From Methanobacteriota archaeon (lineage in GTDB: Archaea > Thermoplasmatota > Poseidoniia > Poseidoniales > Poseidoniaceae), in NCBI GenBank assembly GCA_011524855.1, contig WTJK01000037.1:5302-44665 (forward strand): a DNA stretch of 39,364 nucleotides. The letters are read 5' to 3'. The position numbers and the translations under genes are program-made. Of the stretch, positions 15,964-24,109 are shown one piece after another. Every line of letters starts with the position of its first letter. The stretch's first letter is position 1. The notes beneath the pieces are model-generated. The model saw only the letters and a list, made by a program, of their open reading frames with translations. It did not search any database and was not told the DNA's origin.

Positions 15964-16767
15964 GTGGCACGGAAAATGACGTTTGACGAAGAAGACGAGG
16001 AATTCTTTGGGAAGGTCGGCTCGTTCGGTGTCCCGAAATTCGACAACGAAATGCACGGTGGTGTCCCCCGAGGTTTCACCATCATCGCGTTCACCGAAAC
16101 CGGTTCAGGAAGCGAATTGTTCGCCAAACAATTCACCTCGCCTGCGGAAGAACCGGAGAACACGCTGTACATCACGACCGACGAGGGGCAGCAAGAGATC
16201 GTTCGGATTTTTCAAAAATACGGATGGCCCCTCGACATCAACGTTCGGACCATCGGTGAGGAATACAACGCCAACGTTCTCGAGCGAGACCTCTTGGCCA
16301 GCCGCTACCGTTTGGAGGGCTTCAGGCTGGAGGACATTCAGCGTCTGGCACAAACCCGTTTTGTGGACGATTCATCTCAGGATTATCTGACGGAAGTCAC
16401 CAACGAAATCATGGGCTTGGGGCCTTACTTCCGAGCGGTGCTTGACAACCTGGACTTCTTCCTTCAACGCGAAGACCCGGCTCGGGTGGTGTCCATGGTT
16501 CGCATGCTGCAGGCCCATGCTCAACTCGTGCGTGGAATCCTGATGATTTCGGTGTCCACCGACGGCTTGGCTTCCAGTGTGAAGCAGGAGCTTTCGTCCA
16601 TTGCTGACATGGTCTTGTCGTTCAAGGTCCGAACCATCGGTACGGATTTTGAAAACTCGATGATCGTTTCCAAGTTCCGAAACGCCCCGGAAAACCTCAA
16701 AATTTTGGTGTTCCGTGTGACTCCGGACGAAGGTATCACGCCCGAAACGGTTGAACGCATCGCTTGA
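15964..16767 (+). CDS. Degenerate KaiC/RecA-fold protein with altered P-loop (second pseudo-ATPase)
   Basis: The start is a GTG at 15964 supported by GAGGTG five bases upstream; an ATG at 15976 is less well placed. The product has 267 residues. The KaiC-like opening FGVPKFDNEMHGGVPRGFTI is clear. The Walker A equivalent is TETGSGSELF (residues about 44-53), where the invariant Lys is Ser50 and the following Ser/Thr is Glu51. The Walker B strand is weakened (FRAVLDNLDFFL). The remainder (MVRMLQAHAQLVRGILMISVSTDG, ADMVLSFKVRTIG) keeps RecA-fold order. With its two neighbours it forms one active and two inactive KaiC-like proteins in a probable operon. The downstream gap of 55 bases precedes the methyltransferase. 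Confidence 0.8.
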   Translation: MARKMTFDEEDEEFFGKVGSFGVPKFDNEMHGGVPRGFTIIAFTETGSGSELFAKQFTSPAEEPENTLYITTDEGQQEIVRIFQKYGWPLDINVRTIGEEYNANVLERDLLASRYRLEGFRLEDIQRLAQTRFVDDSSQDYLTEVTNEIMGLGPYFRAVLDNLDFFLQREDPARVVSMVRMLQAHAQLVRGILMISVSTDGLASSVKQELSSIADMVLSFKVRTIGTDFENSMIVSKFRNAPENLKILVFRVTPDEGITPETVERIA

Positions 16768-16822
16768 TGTTGTATCGTGGTGGAAACGACACCTCCAAAA
16801 CGGTCGGACCATCCCAAACATC

Positions 16823-17572
16823 ATGGGCAAGCGCGCAGCAACGGGCGGTTACGACCCCTCCGGTATTGACTTGGACGCCTGGGAGACGCTGGAGTCGCAG
16901 CTCGAAGCCACCATCCCCAATTACGATCGCGTCAACAAATGGATGACGTTTGGACAGGACAAGCGCTGGCGCAGGAACGTCCGAAACCACGCCCAACCTG
17001 GCATGAAAATTCTGGAGGTTGGCTGCGGCCCCGGCTCCTTCGCTGAGGACCTGGTCGGCTTGGACGTCACCTGTTTGGACCCGTCAGCAGAGATGCTGGC
17101 TACGGCCAAGCGTCGCGTGGACGGCGCCCGTCGATCACGAGGTGAAGCTCCCGCAGCTTACGTCGAAGCCATCGCCGAGTCCATTCCCCTTCCCGACAAC
17201 ACCTTTGACATGGTGTTTTGCTTGTTTTCCTTCCGCGACTTCCAAGACAAAGAGCAAGGGCTGCGCGAAATTTTTCGCGTGCTCAAGCCCGGGGGGCGGC
17301 TCGTCATCTGCGATGCAGGAAAAGCCAATCGCATCCACGGTTTCTTCGGTTACCTTTGGATGAACACCGTGGTGCAATGGATGGCTCGTATCATCACTCG
17401 GGAGAAGAACCACCCCTGGAAGGGCCTCGCCAACAGTTACACACACTATGGCACCAACGGTTACTACCGAGCCATGCTCCGCAAGGTCGGCTTCGAGGCC
17501 GTTGACGGTCGGTTGCTGCTGCCCTTCGGCATGTCGAGTCGATTCCGTGGTACGAAACCAAAGTCAAACTGA
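16823..17572 (+). CDS. UbiE/MenG-like SAM-dependent methyltransferase
   Basis: The protein has 249 residues from the ATG at 16823 (MGKRAATGGYDPSG). The class I methyltransferase fold is clear: motif I is ILEVGCGPGSFAEDL, the acidic end of strand 2 is VTCLDPSAEML, and later motifs are LPDNTFDMVFCLFSFRDF and REIFRVLKPGGRLVICD. The early YDRVNKWMTFGQDKRWRR is the UbiE/MenG signature (YDxxNxxxSxGxxxxWR). The family C-methylates demethylmenaquinone or ubiquinone precursors. This could complete a respiratory quinone and would suit an aerobe with haem-copper oxidase genes nearby, but the family also contains other small-molecule methyltransferases. It precedes the ATP synthase promoter by 50 bases. 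Confidence 0.75.
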   Translation: MGKRAATGGYDPSGIDLDAWETLESQLEATIPNYDRVNKWMTFGQDKRWRRNVRNHAQPGMKILEVGCGPGSFAEDLVGLDVTCLDPSAEMLATAKRRVDGARRSRGEAPAAYVEAIAESIPLPDNTFDMVFCLFSFRDFQDKEQGLREIFRVLKPGGRLVICDAGKANRIHGFFGYLWMNTVVQWMARIITREKNHPWKGLANSYTHYGTNGYYRAMLRKVGFEAVDGRLLLPFGMSSRFRGTKPKSN

Positions 17573-17585
17573 CCATCCCGTTAGA

Positions 17586-17617
17586 CTCTTAAACCCCGTG
17601 AAGTTGAACCGGTTCAA
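17586..17617 (+). promoter_or_regulatory. ATP synthase operon promoter with a perfect 14-base palindrome
   Basis: A TATA-like CTCTTAAACC (about 17586-17595) is followed by TTGAACCGGTTCAA at 17604-17617, a perfect palindrome. If transcription starts about 25 bases after the TATA centre, the palindrome covers the start site, so a dimeric regulator bound here would block RNA polymerase. No regulator of this site is identified. The first operon start codon lies 13 bases further on (ATG at 17630). Confidence 0.5.
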
Positions 17618-17629
17618 TAGGTGCTTGTC

Positions 17630-17944
17630 ATGGGTATGGTTGACGTTCTCCGAAGCATCAAAAATGCCGAGCAGGCCGCTGAAAAGCGCCTCAGCGAAGC
17701 ACAAGAGGAAGCTGCGAAAATCGTGGCTGACGCACGGAAGAAATCCTCCGAAATGATTCAGGCAGCAGCCGACCAATCCGTGGCCAACGCCCAGGCCATT
17801 CTTGACGATGCCCGTGCAAAGGCCCAGGTGGAAGCCGATGCGGTGAAATCCGAGGGCGCTGGCGGTGTTGCCTCCATTGAAGCCCAATCCTCCAAGAATC
17901 AGGACAAAGCGGTCCAAATGGTCATCGACGCCCTTTCTGCTTGA
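17630..17944 (+). CDS. atpH: A-type ATP synthase subunit H (peripheral stalk)
   Basis: The protein has 104 residues from the ATG at 17630 (MGMVDVLRSIKNAEQAAEKR); a GTG at 17621 and an ATG at 17636 are also in frame. It is a single long Ala/Glu/Lys/Gln coiled coil (RLSEAQEEAAKIVADARKKS), as expected for AhaH, which pairs with subunit E to form the right-handed peripheral stalk linking head and membrane parts. It is first in the operon, the usual archaeal position. Its stop codon is the start of TGAGGTG, the Shine-Dalgarno site of subunit I. Confidence 0.85.
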   Translation: MGMVDVLRSIKNAEQAAEKRLSEAQEEAAKIVADARKKSSEMIQAAADQSVANAQAILDDARAKAQVEADAVKSEGAGGVASIEAQSSKNQDKAVQMVIDALSA

Positions 17945-17954
17945 GGTGAGTGCC

Positions 17955-20000
17955 ATGTTCGAGACCGTCGCCATGTCCCGCCTCACCGTGGCGGCTCCCG
18001 TGGCGAACATGGAGCAGGTGCTCCGCGCCTGCACCAACGAAGGTTGCGTTCACGTTGAGACGTACACCAACTTCGAGGAAGGCGTCCACGTCGGTCAGGC
18101 CGTGGTTTCCGACGAAGCCAACCACGTCAGCGCACTGCTGGCAAAGGTACGTGCAGCCGTTTCAGCCTTCAAGCCGGTGAACGTTGACGGCCCCATGCCG
18201 GTGGAACAGGTCAAGAAACTCATCGAAGGTTCGTTCCCCGAAGAACTCCAAGAAGGGCTGGATCTTCTCGACGCCCAGCGCGACGCCGAGGCAGAAGTGG
18301 CCACGCTCAACGAGCAGGTCAAACTCATGACGCGACTGGCGCCCCTTGGCGTGGACCTCGAACTGCTCCTTGGCAGTGACCGCGTGGAGGTGTTCGTGGC
18401 CGAGACCAGCAAAGCAAGCAAAGCCCGCTCGACGTTTGGTGGATTGGCATCCAAGGTTGAAATGGCCACGGCCCCCGGTATTGTTGCCGTCGCATGCATG
18501 CCAGCAGACTCGGCAGAGGTGCAAATGGCGTTGGGGGAACTCGGCGGTAAACCTGTTCAAATCCCTGCCATGGAAGGCTCGCCCAAAGCCCTGCTCGACA
18601 GCCTCGTGAAATCGATGAACGAGCAACAGGCCATTGCTGAGTCGTCAAAAATCCAGGCCGACAAGTGGGCTGAGGCCAACGCCCGTCATCTGCTGGCAGC
18701 CCATGAATACCTGTCCAAAGAAGACGAAATCTTCACTGCTCCGACCCAGATGGCCGTGACAGGACAGGCGTTTGCTTTGGATGCGTGGGTGCCCAGCAAC
18801 AAGGAAACCAGCATTCGAGCGGCGCTCAAGCACATTGCCTCTCACGTGGATGTTGAAGCCTTTGTGGACGACCACCACGGGCACGGTCATGACGACCACC
18901 ACGATGACGACCACGGCCACGCATCACCGCCCATCGCTCTTGAAAACGGACCGGTTTCCAAACCGTTCGAGCTTCTCGTCGGTCTTGTCGGCCGACCGGC
19001 TTACGGCACCTTCGACCCCACGTTCTTCATGATGCTCACCTTCCCCGTCATCTACGGGCTGATTTTGGGTGACTTCGGTTACGGGCTCATCATTCTCCTC
19101 ATCGGCATGTACCTCGGTACCAAGCCGTTTGCAGCCGACCCTGTGGTCAACAACGGGATCACCATCCTCAAGTGGATGGGCGTTTGGTGCATCATTTGGG
19201 GGCTGCTCTTTGCCGAAGGTTTCGGGTTCGTCTGGGACGAAGACTGGTCGCCGCTCGCTCCGTTGTATGAAGTGACCAAGGACTTGACCTACGGCAACAT
19301 CCCGTCGTTCATTACCGACACCCTCGGCATGAGTCACACCTACATTCCCTTCCACCGTGCCTCGGGCGCGTTGACGGATTATGTCCTCCTCTCGGTGTAC
19401 CTTGGCATCGTTCACCTGGCCTTCGGCTTCATTCTGGGCTTCATCAACGTCGCACGAGCTCACGGCCTTGCCGCTGCTTTCTTCGAGAAGGGCAGCTGGA
19501 TGATCATCCTCTTCGGCGGCACCCTCCACATCTACGCTTTCTTGACCGACGATGCCGTGCTTGCGACCACGCTCACGCCTTGGGCCATGCTCACCCTTGT
19601 GGGTGTTCTGTGCCTCATCGTTGGGCTTGCTGTGTACGAGAAGTTCGGGTGGGCCGGTGGCATCATCATGGGCCCCATCGAAACCTTCGGTCTGCTCGCC
19701 AACACCCTCTCGTACCTGCGGGTCATGGGCGTGGGCGTAGCCGGTGTCAAAATCGCCGAAGTCTCCATCACCATGGGCTTTGACCTGATGGTGACCACGT
19801 CCAACCCTGCCCTGATGCTTGTCGGGCTCCTCTTGTTCGTGTTCATCCAAGCCTTTGCCCTCGCCCTGGGCATCTTGTCCCCCAGCATTCACGCCGCCCG
19901 TCTCCACTTCGTGGAATGGATGGGCAAGTTCTACGACGGTACGGGTCGAGTGTTTGCCCCACTCGGCGGCCGCACCCTCCACACGGAGGGTCAATCATAG
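17955..20000 (+). CDS. atpI: A-type ATP synthase subunit I (membrane subunit a)
   Basis: Subunit I carries the ion half-channels and anchors the peripheral stalks. From the ATG at 17955 it has 681 residues. The N-terminal about 300 residues are the soluble domain (FETVAMSRLTVAAPVANMEQ), and the C-terminal half has about eight membrane helices. The essential arginine lies in NTLSYLRVMGVGVAG at Arg589. An unusual His/Asp/Gly-rich segment (residues about 305-322, DDHHGHGHDDHHDDDHGH) sits just before the last part of the soluble domain enters the membrane. GAGGTG (17943-17948) is its Shine-Dalgarno site and overlaps the stop codon of subunit H. Confidence 0.94.
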   Translation: MFETVAMSRLTVAAPVANMEQVLRACTNEGCVHVETYTNFEEGVHVGQAVVSDEANHVSALLAKVRAAVSAFKPVNVDGPMPVEQVKKLIEGSFPEELQEGLDLLDAQRDAEAEVATLNEQVKLMTRLAPLGVDLELLLGSDRVEVFVAETSKASKARSTFGGLASKVEMATAPGIVAVACMPADSAEVQMALGELGGKPVQIPAMEGSPKALLDSLVKSMNEQQAIAESSKIQADKWAEANARHLLAAHEYLSKEDEIFTAPTQMAVTGQAFALDAWVPSNKETSIRAALKHIASHVDVEAFVDDHHGHGHDDHHDDDHGHASPPIALENGPVSKPFELLVGLVGRPAYGTFDPTFFMMLTFPVIYGLILGDFGYGLIILLIGMYLGTKPFAADPVVNNGITILKWMGVWCIIWGLLFAEGFGFVWDEDWSPLAPLYEVTKDLTYGNIPSFITDTLGMSHTYIPFHRASGALTDYVLLSVYLGIVHLAFGFILGFINVARAHGLAAAFFEKGSWMIILFGGTLHIYAFLTDDAVLATTLTPWAMLTLVGVLCLIVGLAVYEKFGWAGGIIMGPIETFGLLANTLSYLRVMGVGVAGVKIAEVSITMGFDLMVTTSNPALMLVGLLLFVFIQAFALALGILSPSIHAARLHFVEWMGKFYDGTGRVFAPLGGRTLHTEGQS

Positions 20001-20029
20001 TCCCCATGGACAAAATAGGAGGTAGAAAA

Positions 20030-20341
20030 ATGAACAAGAATACCCTGAAGAAGAGCCTGCGCACGTTGATCGTCTTGCTGACCCTCGCCTTGGTTGCCCA
20101 AGGCGTGGCTGCAGCTGAGGGCGACCCCGTTGAATCCGTGAACACCATGTCCGGCGACATTGGCGTCGGTCTCGCCCTTGGTTTGGCTGCCATCGGTGCC
20201 GGCTTCTCGCAAGCCGCCATCGGCTCCGCCGCCATCGGCATGATCGCTGAAGACGACGGTAAGTTCGGTTACGGTCTCATCTTCACCGCTCTCCCTGAGT
20301 CCATCGTGATTCTGGGTGCGCTCCCGCTCTTCCTCGCTTGA
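20030..20341 (+). CDS. atpK: A-type ATP synthase subunit K (c-ring proteolipid)
   Basis: The protein has 103 residues from the ATG at 20030, preceded at seven bases by AGGAGGT (20017-20023), one of the strongest ribosome sites in the operon. Residues 1-29 are basic then hydrophobic and end VAQGVAAAEG, resembling a signal peptide. The remainder is one helical hairpin: IGVGLALGLAAIGAGFSQAA, loop AEDDGKFG, then YGLIFTALPESIVILGALPL. The ion-binding carboxylate is Glu90 in LPES. Gln61 in the first helix and Ser91 beside Glu90 are at positions that bind Na+ in sodium-coupled rings. One carboxylate per hairpin is the synthase-type arrangement, unlike the duplicated V-type subunit. A 13-base hairpin follows the stop. 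Confidence 0.92.
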   Translation: MNKNTLKKSLRTLIVLLTLALVAQGVAAAEGDPVESVNTMSGDIGVGLALGLAAIGAGFSQAAIGSAAIGMIAEDDGKFGYGLIFTALPESIVILGALPLFLA

Positions 20342-20367
20342 AGGTCGGGTCGAAGATTCCCCCCCCC

Positions 20368-20380
20368 GGGGCATTGCCCC
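20368..20380 (+). other. Intercistronic hairpin after the c-subunit gene
   Basis: GGGGC-ATT-GCCCC is a perfect 5-bp GC stem with a 3-base loop, preceded by a run of nine C residues (20359-20367) that could pair alternatively with the four G residues. It lies in the 65-base gap between atpK and atpE, one of the few non-coding gaps in the operon. It could protect the atpK message 3' end or attenuate downstream expression, matching the high copy number of the c subunit. Confidence 0.5.
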
Positions 20381-20406
20381 ACGCATGAACGAACGGAGAG
20401 AAGAAC

Positions 20407-20970
20407 ATGACACTAGAAACACTGGCCAAAGACATCGCTGAAGCTGCGGAAGCGGAAGCCAAGCAACTGATTGCCGCAGCCAACGACGAAGCCAACACTC
20501 TGCTTGCAGAGGCACAGGCTCGCGTGGATGCCATTCAGGGCGAGGCTACGCAACGCGCCGAAAAGGAAGCCATGCAAATCGCCCGAGAGGTGGTGGCAAG
20601 CGCTCGACAGTCCAACCAAAAGGACGTCCTGGTTGCCCGCCGAAAGGTGCTGGATGCAACGTACGCCGCTGCTAAATCCACCGTTGCCGACCCCGGTATG
20701 AAGGGTCGTGCAGCCATCCTCAAGGGCCTGGTTGCTGAAGCAAAGAAAGTCGCCAAAGGCGATTACATCATCCGTCCCGTGAAGGTTGACGAAGCCGCCA
20801 TCAAGAAGGCGGCCGGCGATTTCACCATGGGGGATGCCGTTGATGGATTGGGTGGGTTCGTCCTCGAAGCCGCCGACGGGTCGGTGTCCTATGACATGCG
20901 CTTTGACAACATGCTGGACCGTGCTTGGTCCGGTCAACTGACCAACATCAACGCAACACTGTTTGAATGA
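20407..20970 (+). CDS. atpE: A-type ATP synthase subunit E (peripheral stalk)
   Basis: The protein has 187 residues. The N-terminal two thirds are a coiled coil (LAKDIAEAAEAEAKQLIAAA) that pairs with subunit H. The C-terminal globular part contains DYIIRPVKVDEAAIK and DGLGGFVLEAADGSVSYDMR, then FDNMLDRA, the typical NtpE/AhaE ending that binds the top of the A3B3 head. GGAGAG precedes the ATG. Its stop codon is embedded in TGAGGTGAT, the Shine-Dalgarno site of subunit C, giving tight coupling. Confidence 0.92.
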   Translation: MTLETLAKDIAEAAEAEAKQLIAAANDEANTLLAEAQARVDAIQGEATQRAEKEAMQIAREVVASARQSNQKDVLVARRKVLDATYAAAKSTVADPGMKGRAAILKGLVAEAKKVAKGDYIIRPVKVDEAAIKKAAGDFTMGDAVDGLGGFVLEAADGSVSYDMRFDNMLDRAWSGQLTNINATLFE

Positions 20971-20980
20971 GGTGATGGCC

Positions 20981-22021
20981 ATGATGCTCGGAAACACCGC
21001 ATACGTTGTTGCTCGTGCCAAGTCGCGAAGGCAACAATTGGCTGACCGAGCACGTCTGCGCCAACTCATCCATCAATCCGTTGATCAACTGTCGGTGGCC
21101 GTTGGCGACATCGGGTACCGTGCTGAAATCGATCTTTACGCTGGCAAACTCGCCGGCGGAGATCTCATTGAGGCTGCCTTGACACACAACCTCGAAGGCG
21201 AACTGTCGAACATTCTGGACATGACATCCGGTCGTATTCGATCGCTCATCGAGATTTACACGGGTCGTTTCGAGTATCAGAACGCCAAAGCCGTGCTGCG
21301 AGCCATTCACAACGAAGTATCCGTGGAGGAGGTGGCCAACGCCATCCTTCCCGAGTTGAACGACATCAATACGCCGTGGCTGAAAGTGGTCGAGAGTTGC
21401 GATGACCTTCGATCCGCTGCAGTCCTCATGAAGCGCAAGTCGTTTGGCCCGGCCTTGTTGAAGGTCCCCGAAGACGGTTCGCTGGCTGATTACGAAGACG
21501 CCCTCGACCGGCACTACTACGCCGATGCCCGAGGTGCCCTTGCTTCGGCCAAGGGGGCACCTGCCCGTGAACTGAAGAAACTGTTCGCTGCTGAAATTGA
21601 CCACCGCAACATTGCCAACATCTTGGAAGCGTCTGCCGTCGGCATTGAAGCAGATCAACTGGTGACCTTGTTGATTCCTGGCGGTTCCTTGGTGCCTCGT
21701 CGTGCCTTCTCTGCCGTCGCCAACGGCGGTGAGGATGCGTTGATGGACGTGCTCCGTGCGTCGAAGACGTTTGATGTGACCGGCTTCGAATCGGCTCTCA
21801 GCGATGCGAAGGCCACCCGCAGCCTTGACGCCGTGATCACGTGGATGAAAGCCCGTGAGGCAAACATGATGACCAGGATGAGCTACCTCCATCCTGTGTC
21901 GGCCTTGCCCATCATCCATTATGTCGCCATGAAGGTTCAGGAAGTGACGGATCTCCGTCTGATCGTTCGCGGTCGAATGGCAGGACTCTCTGCCGAAGTG
22001 CTTGAAGCACACGTTTTGTGA
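20981..22021 (+). CDS. atpC: A-type ATP synthase subunit C (central stalk base)
   Basis: Subunit C (V-type d homologue) joins the central stalk to the c-ring. It has 346 residues from the ATG at 20981. The start NTAYVVARAKSRRQQL is followed by three helical repeats. Typical segments are DMTSGRIRSLIEIYTGRFEYQNAK, in which arginines and the E-x-x-N pattern match the family, and the final helices LPIIHYVAMKVQEVTDLRLIVRGRMAG. Length is normal. GAGGTGAT (20969-20976) lies just upstream, and the gene ends in another TGAGGTG junction leading to subunit F. Confidence 0.92.
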   Translation: MMLGNTAYVVARAKSRRQQLADRARLRQLIHQSVDQLSVAVGDIGYRAEIDLYAGKLAGGDLIEAALTHNLEGELSNILDMTSGRIRSLIEIYTGRFEYQNAKAVLRAIHNEVSVEEVANAILPELNDINTPWLKVVESCDDLRSAAVLMKRKSFGPALLKVPEDGSLADYEDALDRHYYADARGALASAKGAPARELKKLFAAEIDHRNIANILEASAVGIEADQLVTLLIPGGSLVPRRAFSAVANGGEDALMDVLRASKTFDVTGFESALSDAKATRSLDAVITWMKAREANMMTRMSYLHPVSALPIIHYVAMKVQEVTDLRLIVRGRMAGLSAEVLEAHVL

Positions 22022-22031
22022 GGTGTGAAGA

Positions 22032-22331
22032 ATGGAAATCGCTGTTGTCGGGTCCCCTGCCTTCACCCTTGGATTTCAACTTGCAGGTCTTTCCGACCTG
22101 CACAACCCCGACGGGGACGAAGCGTTGCACGCCACCCTTCGCTCCCTCCTCAACAACAAAAGCGTGGGAATCGTGGTGGTCGACTCCGCCATGATGGCCT
22201 CGCTGCCGGACCGTTTGCGCTCGCAACTGTCCGCTTCCGTCTCCCCCACCGTGCTTGGCATCGGTACGGAGGAAGACACCACCTTGCGCGATACCATCCG
22301 CAAGGCCATAGGAGTCGATTTGTGGAAGTGA
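22032..22331 (+). CDS. atpF: A-type ATP synthase subunit F (central stalk)
   Basis: The protein has 99 residues with the Rossmann-like NtpG/AhaF pattern. The start [20 protein letters not shown] is characteristic (family: xxIAVIGDxDTVxGFRLAG). The middle has [19 protein letters not shown] and the end [20 protein letters not shown]. Subunit F binds the rotor shaft subunit D and modulates coupling. It lies between C and A, the usual place, with GAGGTG seven bases before the start codon. Confidence 0.92.
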   Translation: MEIAVVGSPAFTLGFQLAGLSDLHNPDGDEALHATLRSLLNNKSVGIVVVDSAMMASLPDRLRSQLSASVSPTVLGIGTEEDTTLRDTIRKAIGVDLWK

Positions 22332-22356
22332 TGATCCAACCCAGGAGGAAAACAGA

Positions 22357-24096
22357 ATGAGCAATGAAGGAGTAATTTACCGAATTTCCGGTCCTGTGGT
22401 CACCGCCACGGGCATGAACGCAGCAATGTACGACGTGGTGCGCGTCGGTCACGAAGGCCTGATGGGCGAAGTGATCGAGTTGCACGGCGACAAAGCCGTG
22501 ATTCAAGTCTACGAAGACACCTCGGGTATCCGTCCGGGTGAGCCCGTGCTGAACACCGAAGAAACCCTCTCGGTGTCGCTGGGTCCGGGCTTGCTGACAC
22601 AAATCTACGACGGTATTCAGCGCCCGCTGGCCACCCTTGAGGAAGTCATGGGTGTGTTCATCACCCGTGGTGTCGATGCAGATGCTTTCGATCTTGAGAA
22701 GAAGTGGACCTTCGAGCCCACTGCCTCCAAGGGCGACGCCGTCGAAGGCGGCAATGTCATTGGCCACGTCCAAGAGACCGAGACCATCGTCCACAAGATC
22801 ATGGTCCCTCCTGGCACCAACGGCACCATCAAGGACATCAAATCCGGTGACTTCAACGTGACCGAGACCGTTTGCGTGCTCGATGACGGTACCGAACTCC
22901 AGATGATGCAAAAGTGGCCGGTTCGAACCCCTCGTCCCTTCACACAAAAGTACGCACCCGACACCCCGCTCGTGACGGGCATGCGGATCCTCGACTTCCT
23001 GTTCCCGCTCGCCAAGGGTGGTGCAGCTGGGATTCCCGGTCCGTTCGGCTCTGGAAAGACCGTGACCCAACAATCCTTGGCCAAGTACTCTGACGCTCAA
23101 CTCGTGGTCTACATCGGCTGCGGTGAGCGCGGTAACGAGATGACGGAAGTGTTGGATGAGTTCCCTCACCTGATCGACCCCAACACCGGTAAACCGCTGA
23201 TGAACCGTACGGTCATGATTGCCAACACCTCCAACATGCCCGTGGCGGCTCGTGAAGCATCGGTGTACACCGGTATCACCATCGCCGAGTACTTCCGTGA
23301 CATGGGCTACGACGTTGCCCTCATGGCTGACTCCACCTCTCGCTGGGCTGAAGCCATGCGTGAGATTTCATCCCGTCTCGAAGAGATGCCCGGTGAGGAA
23401 GGTTACCCTGCCTACCTTTCGTCCCGTATCGCCGAATTCTACGAGCGTGCCGGCCGTGTTGAAACCCTCAGCGGTGAAGACGGCTCTGTGACGGTCATCG
23501 GGGCCGTGTCCCCGCCCGGTGGTGACATTTCGGAACCGGTGTCCCAAGGTACCCTCCGCATCGTCAAGGTGTTCTGGGGCCTTGACGCTGGACTTGCCCG
23601 ACAACGCCACTTCCCCGCCATCAACTGGCTGAATTCCTACTCGCTTTACCCGCAGAGTTTGGATCAGTGGTTCCGTGACAACATTGCACAAGACTTCCCT
23701 GAAATCCGGACCCAAATCAGTGGTTTGCTCCAAACGGAAGCCGAACTCCAGGAAATCGTTCAGCTGGTTGGTTCCGACGCTTTGCCCGTTGACCAACAGT
23801 TGACCCTTGAAGTCGCACGTATGATTCGTGAGTACTTCCTCCAGCAAAACGGGTTCCACGATGTGGACGCCTACTGTGACATCCATTTGCAGTACCAAAT
23901 GGCCAAGGCCATTCTGACCTTCCAAGACGCGGCCAAGTCGGCCATGGCTTCAGGCGCACAACTCAACGATGTTGTGAACGTCCCTGCACGCTCCGACTTG
24001 ATCCGTGGTCGCTTTGAGAAGGGCTACATCGACGAGATTGAAGCCATGGTCAAGAAGATGACCGACGAAATCGCCGACACGGTGGAGGCCAACTGA
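22357..24096 (+). CDS. atpA: A-type ATP synthase catalytic subunit A
   Basis: The catalytic subunit has 579 residues, the expected length. The P-loop GPFGSGKT begins at residue 228 with Lys234 and follows [12 protein letters not shown]. Other hallmarks are [20 protein letters not shown], the catalytic glutamate region here, [20 protein letters not shown] as Walker B and beyond, and [22 protein letters not shown]. The N-terminal bulge insertion typical of A/V-type subunits (residues about 110-190, with [20 protein letters not shown]) is present. No intein is seen. AGGAGG (22343-22348) lies eight bases before the ATG. Confidence 0.97.
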   Translation: MSNEGVIYRISGPVVTATGMNAAMYDVVRVGHEGLMGEVIELHGDKAVIQVYEDTSGIRPGEPVLNTEETLSVSLGPGLLTQIYDGIQRPLATLEEVMGVFITRGVDADAFDLEKKWTFEPTASKGDAVEGGNVIGHVQETETIVHKIMVPPGTNGTIKDIKSGDFNVTETVCVLDDGTELQMMQKWPVRTPRPFTQKYAPDTPLVTGMRILDFLFPLAKGGAAGIPGPFGSGKTVTQQSLAKYSDAQLVVYIGCGERGNEMTEVLDEFPHLIDPNTGKPLMNRTVMIANTSNMPVAAREASVYTGITIAEYFRDMGYDVALMADSTSRWAEAMREISSRLEEMPGEEGYPAYLSSRIAEFYERAGRVETLSGEDGSVTVIGAVSPPGGDISEPVSQGTLRIVKVFWGLDAGLARQRHFPAINWLNSYSLYPQSLDQWFRDNIAQDFPEIRTQISGLLQTEAELQEIVQLVGSDALPVDQQLTLEVARMIREYFLQQNGFHDVDAYCDIHLQYQMAKAILTFQDAAKSAMASGAQLNDVVNVPARSDLIRGRFEKGYIDEIEAMVKKMTDEIADTVEAN

Positions 24097-24109
24097 GGAG
24101 AGGATTGAC

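Noticed and set aside
14585-16767. A KaiABC circadian clock
   Set aside because: No KaiA or KaiB is present, and each KaiC-like protein has one domain, two of them without a P-loop.
20948-22066. Long antisense open frame opposite ATP synthase subunit C
   Set aside because: It lies entirely over a well-supported gene and its translation has no recognisable domain; such frames are common in GC-rich coding DNA.
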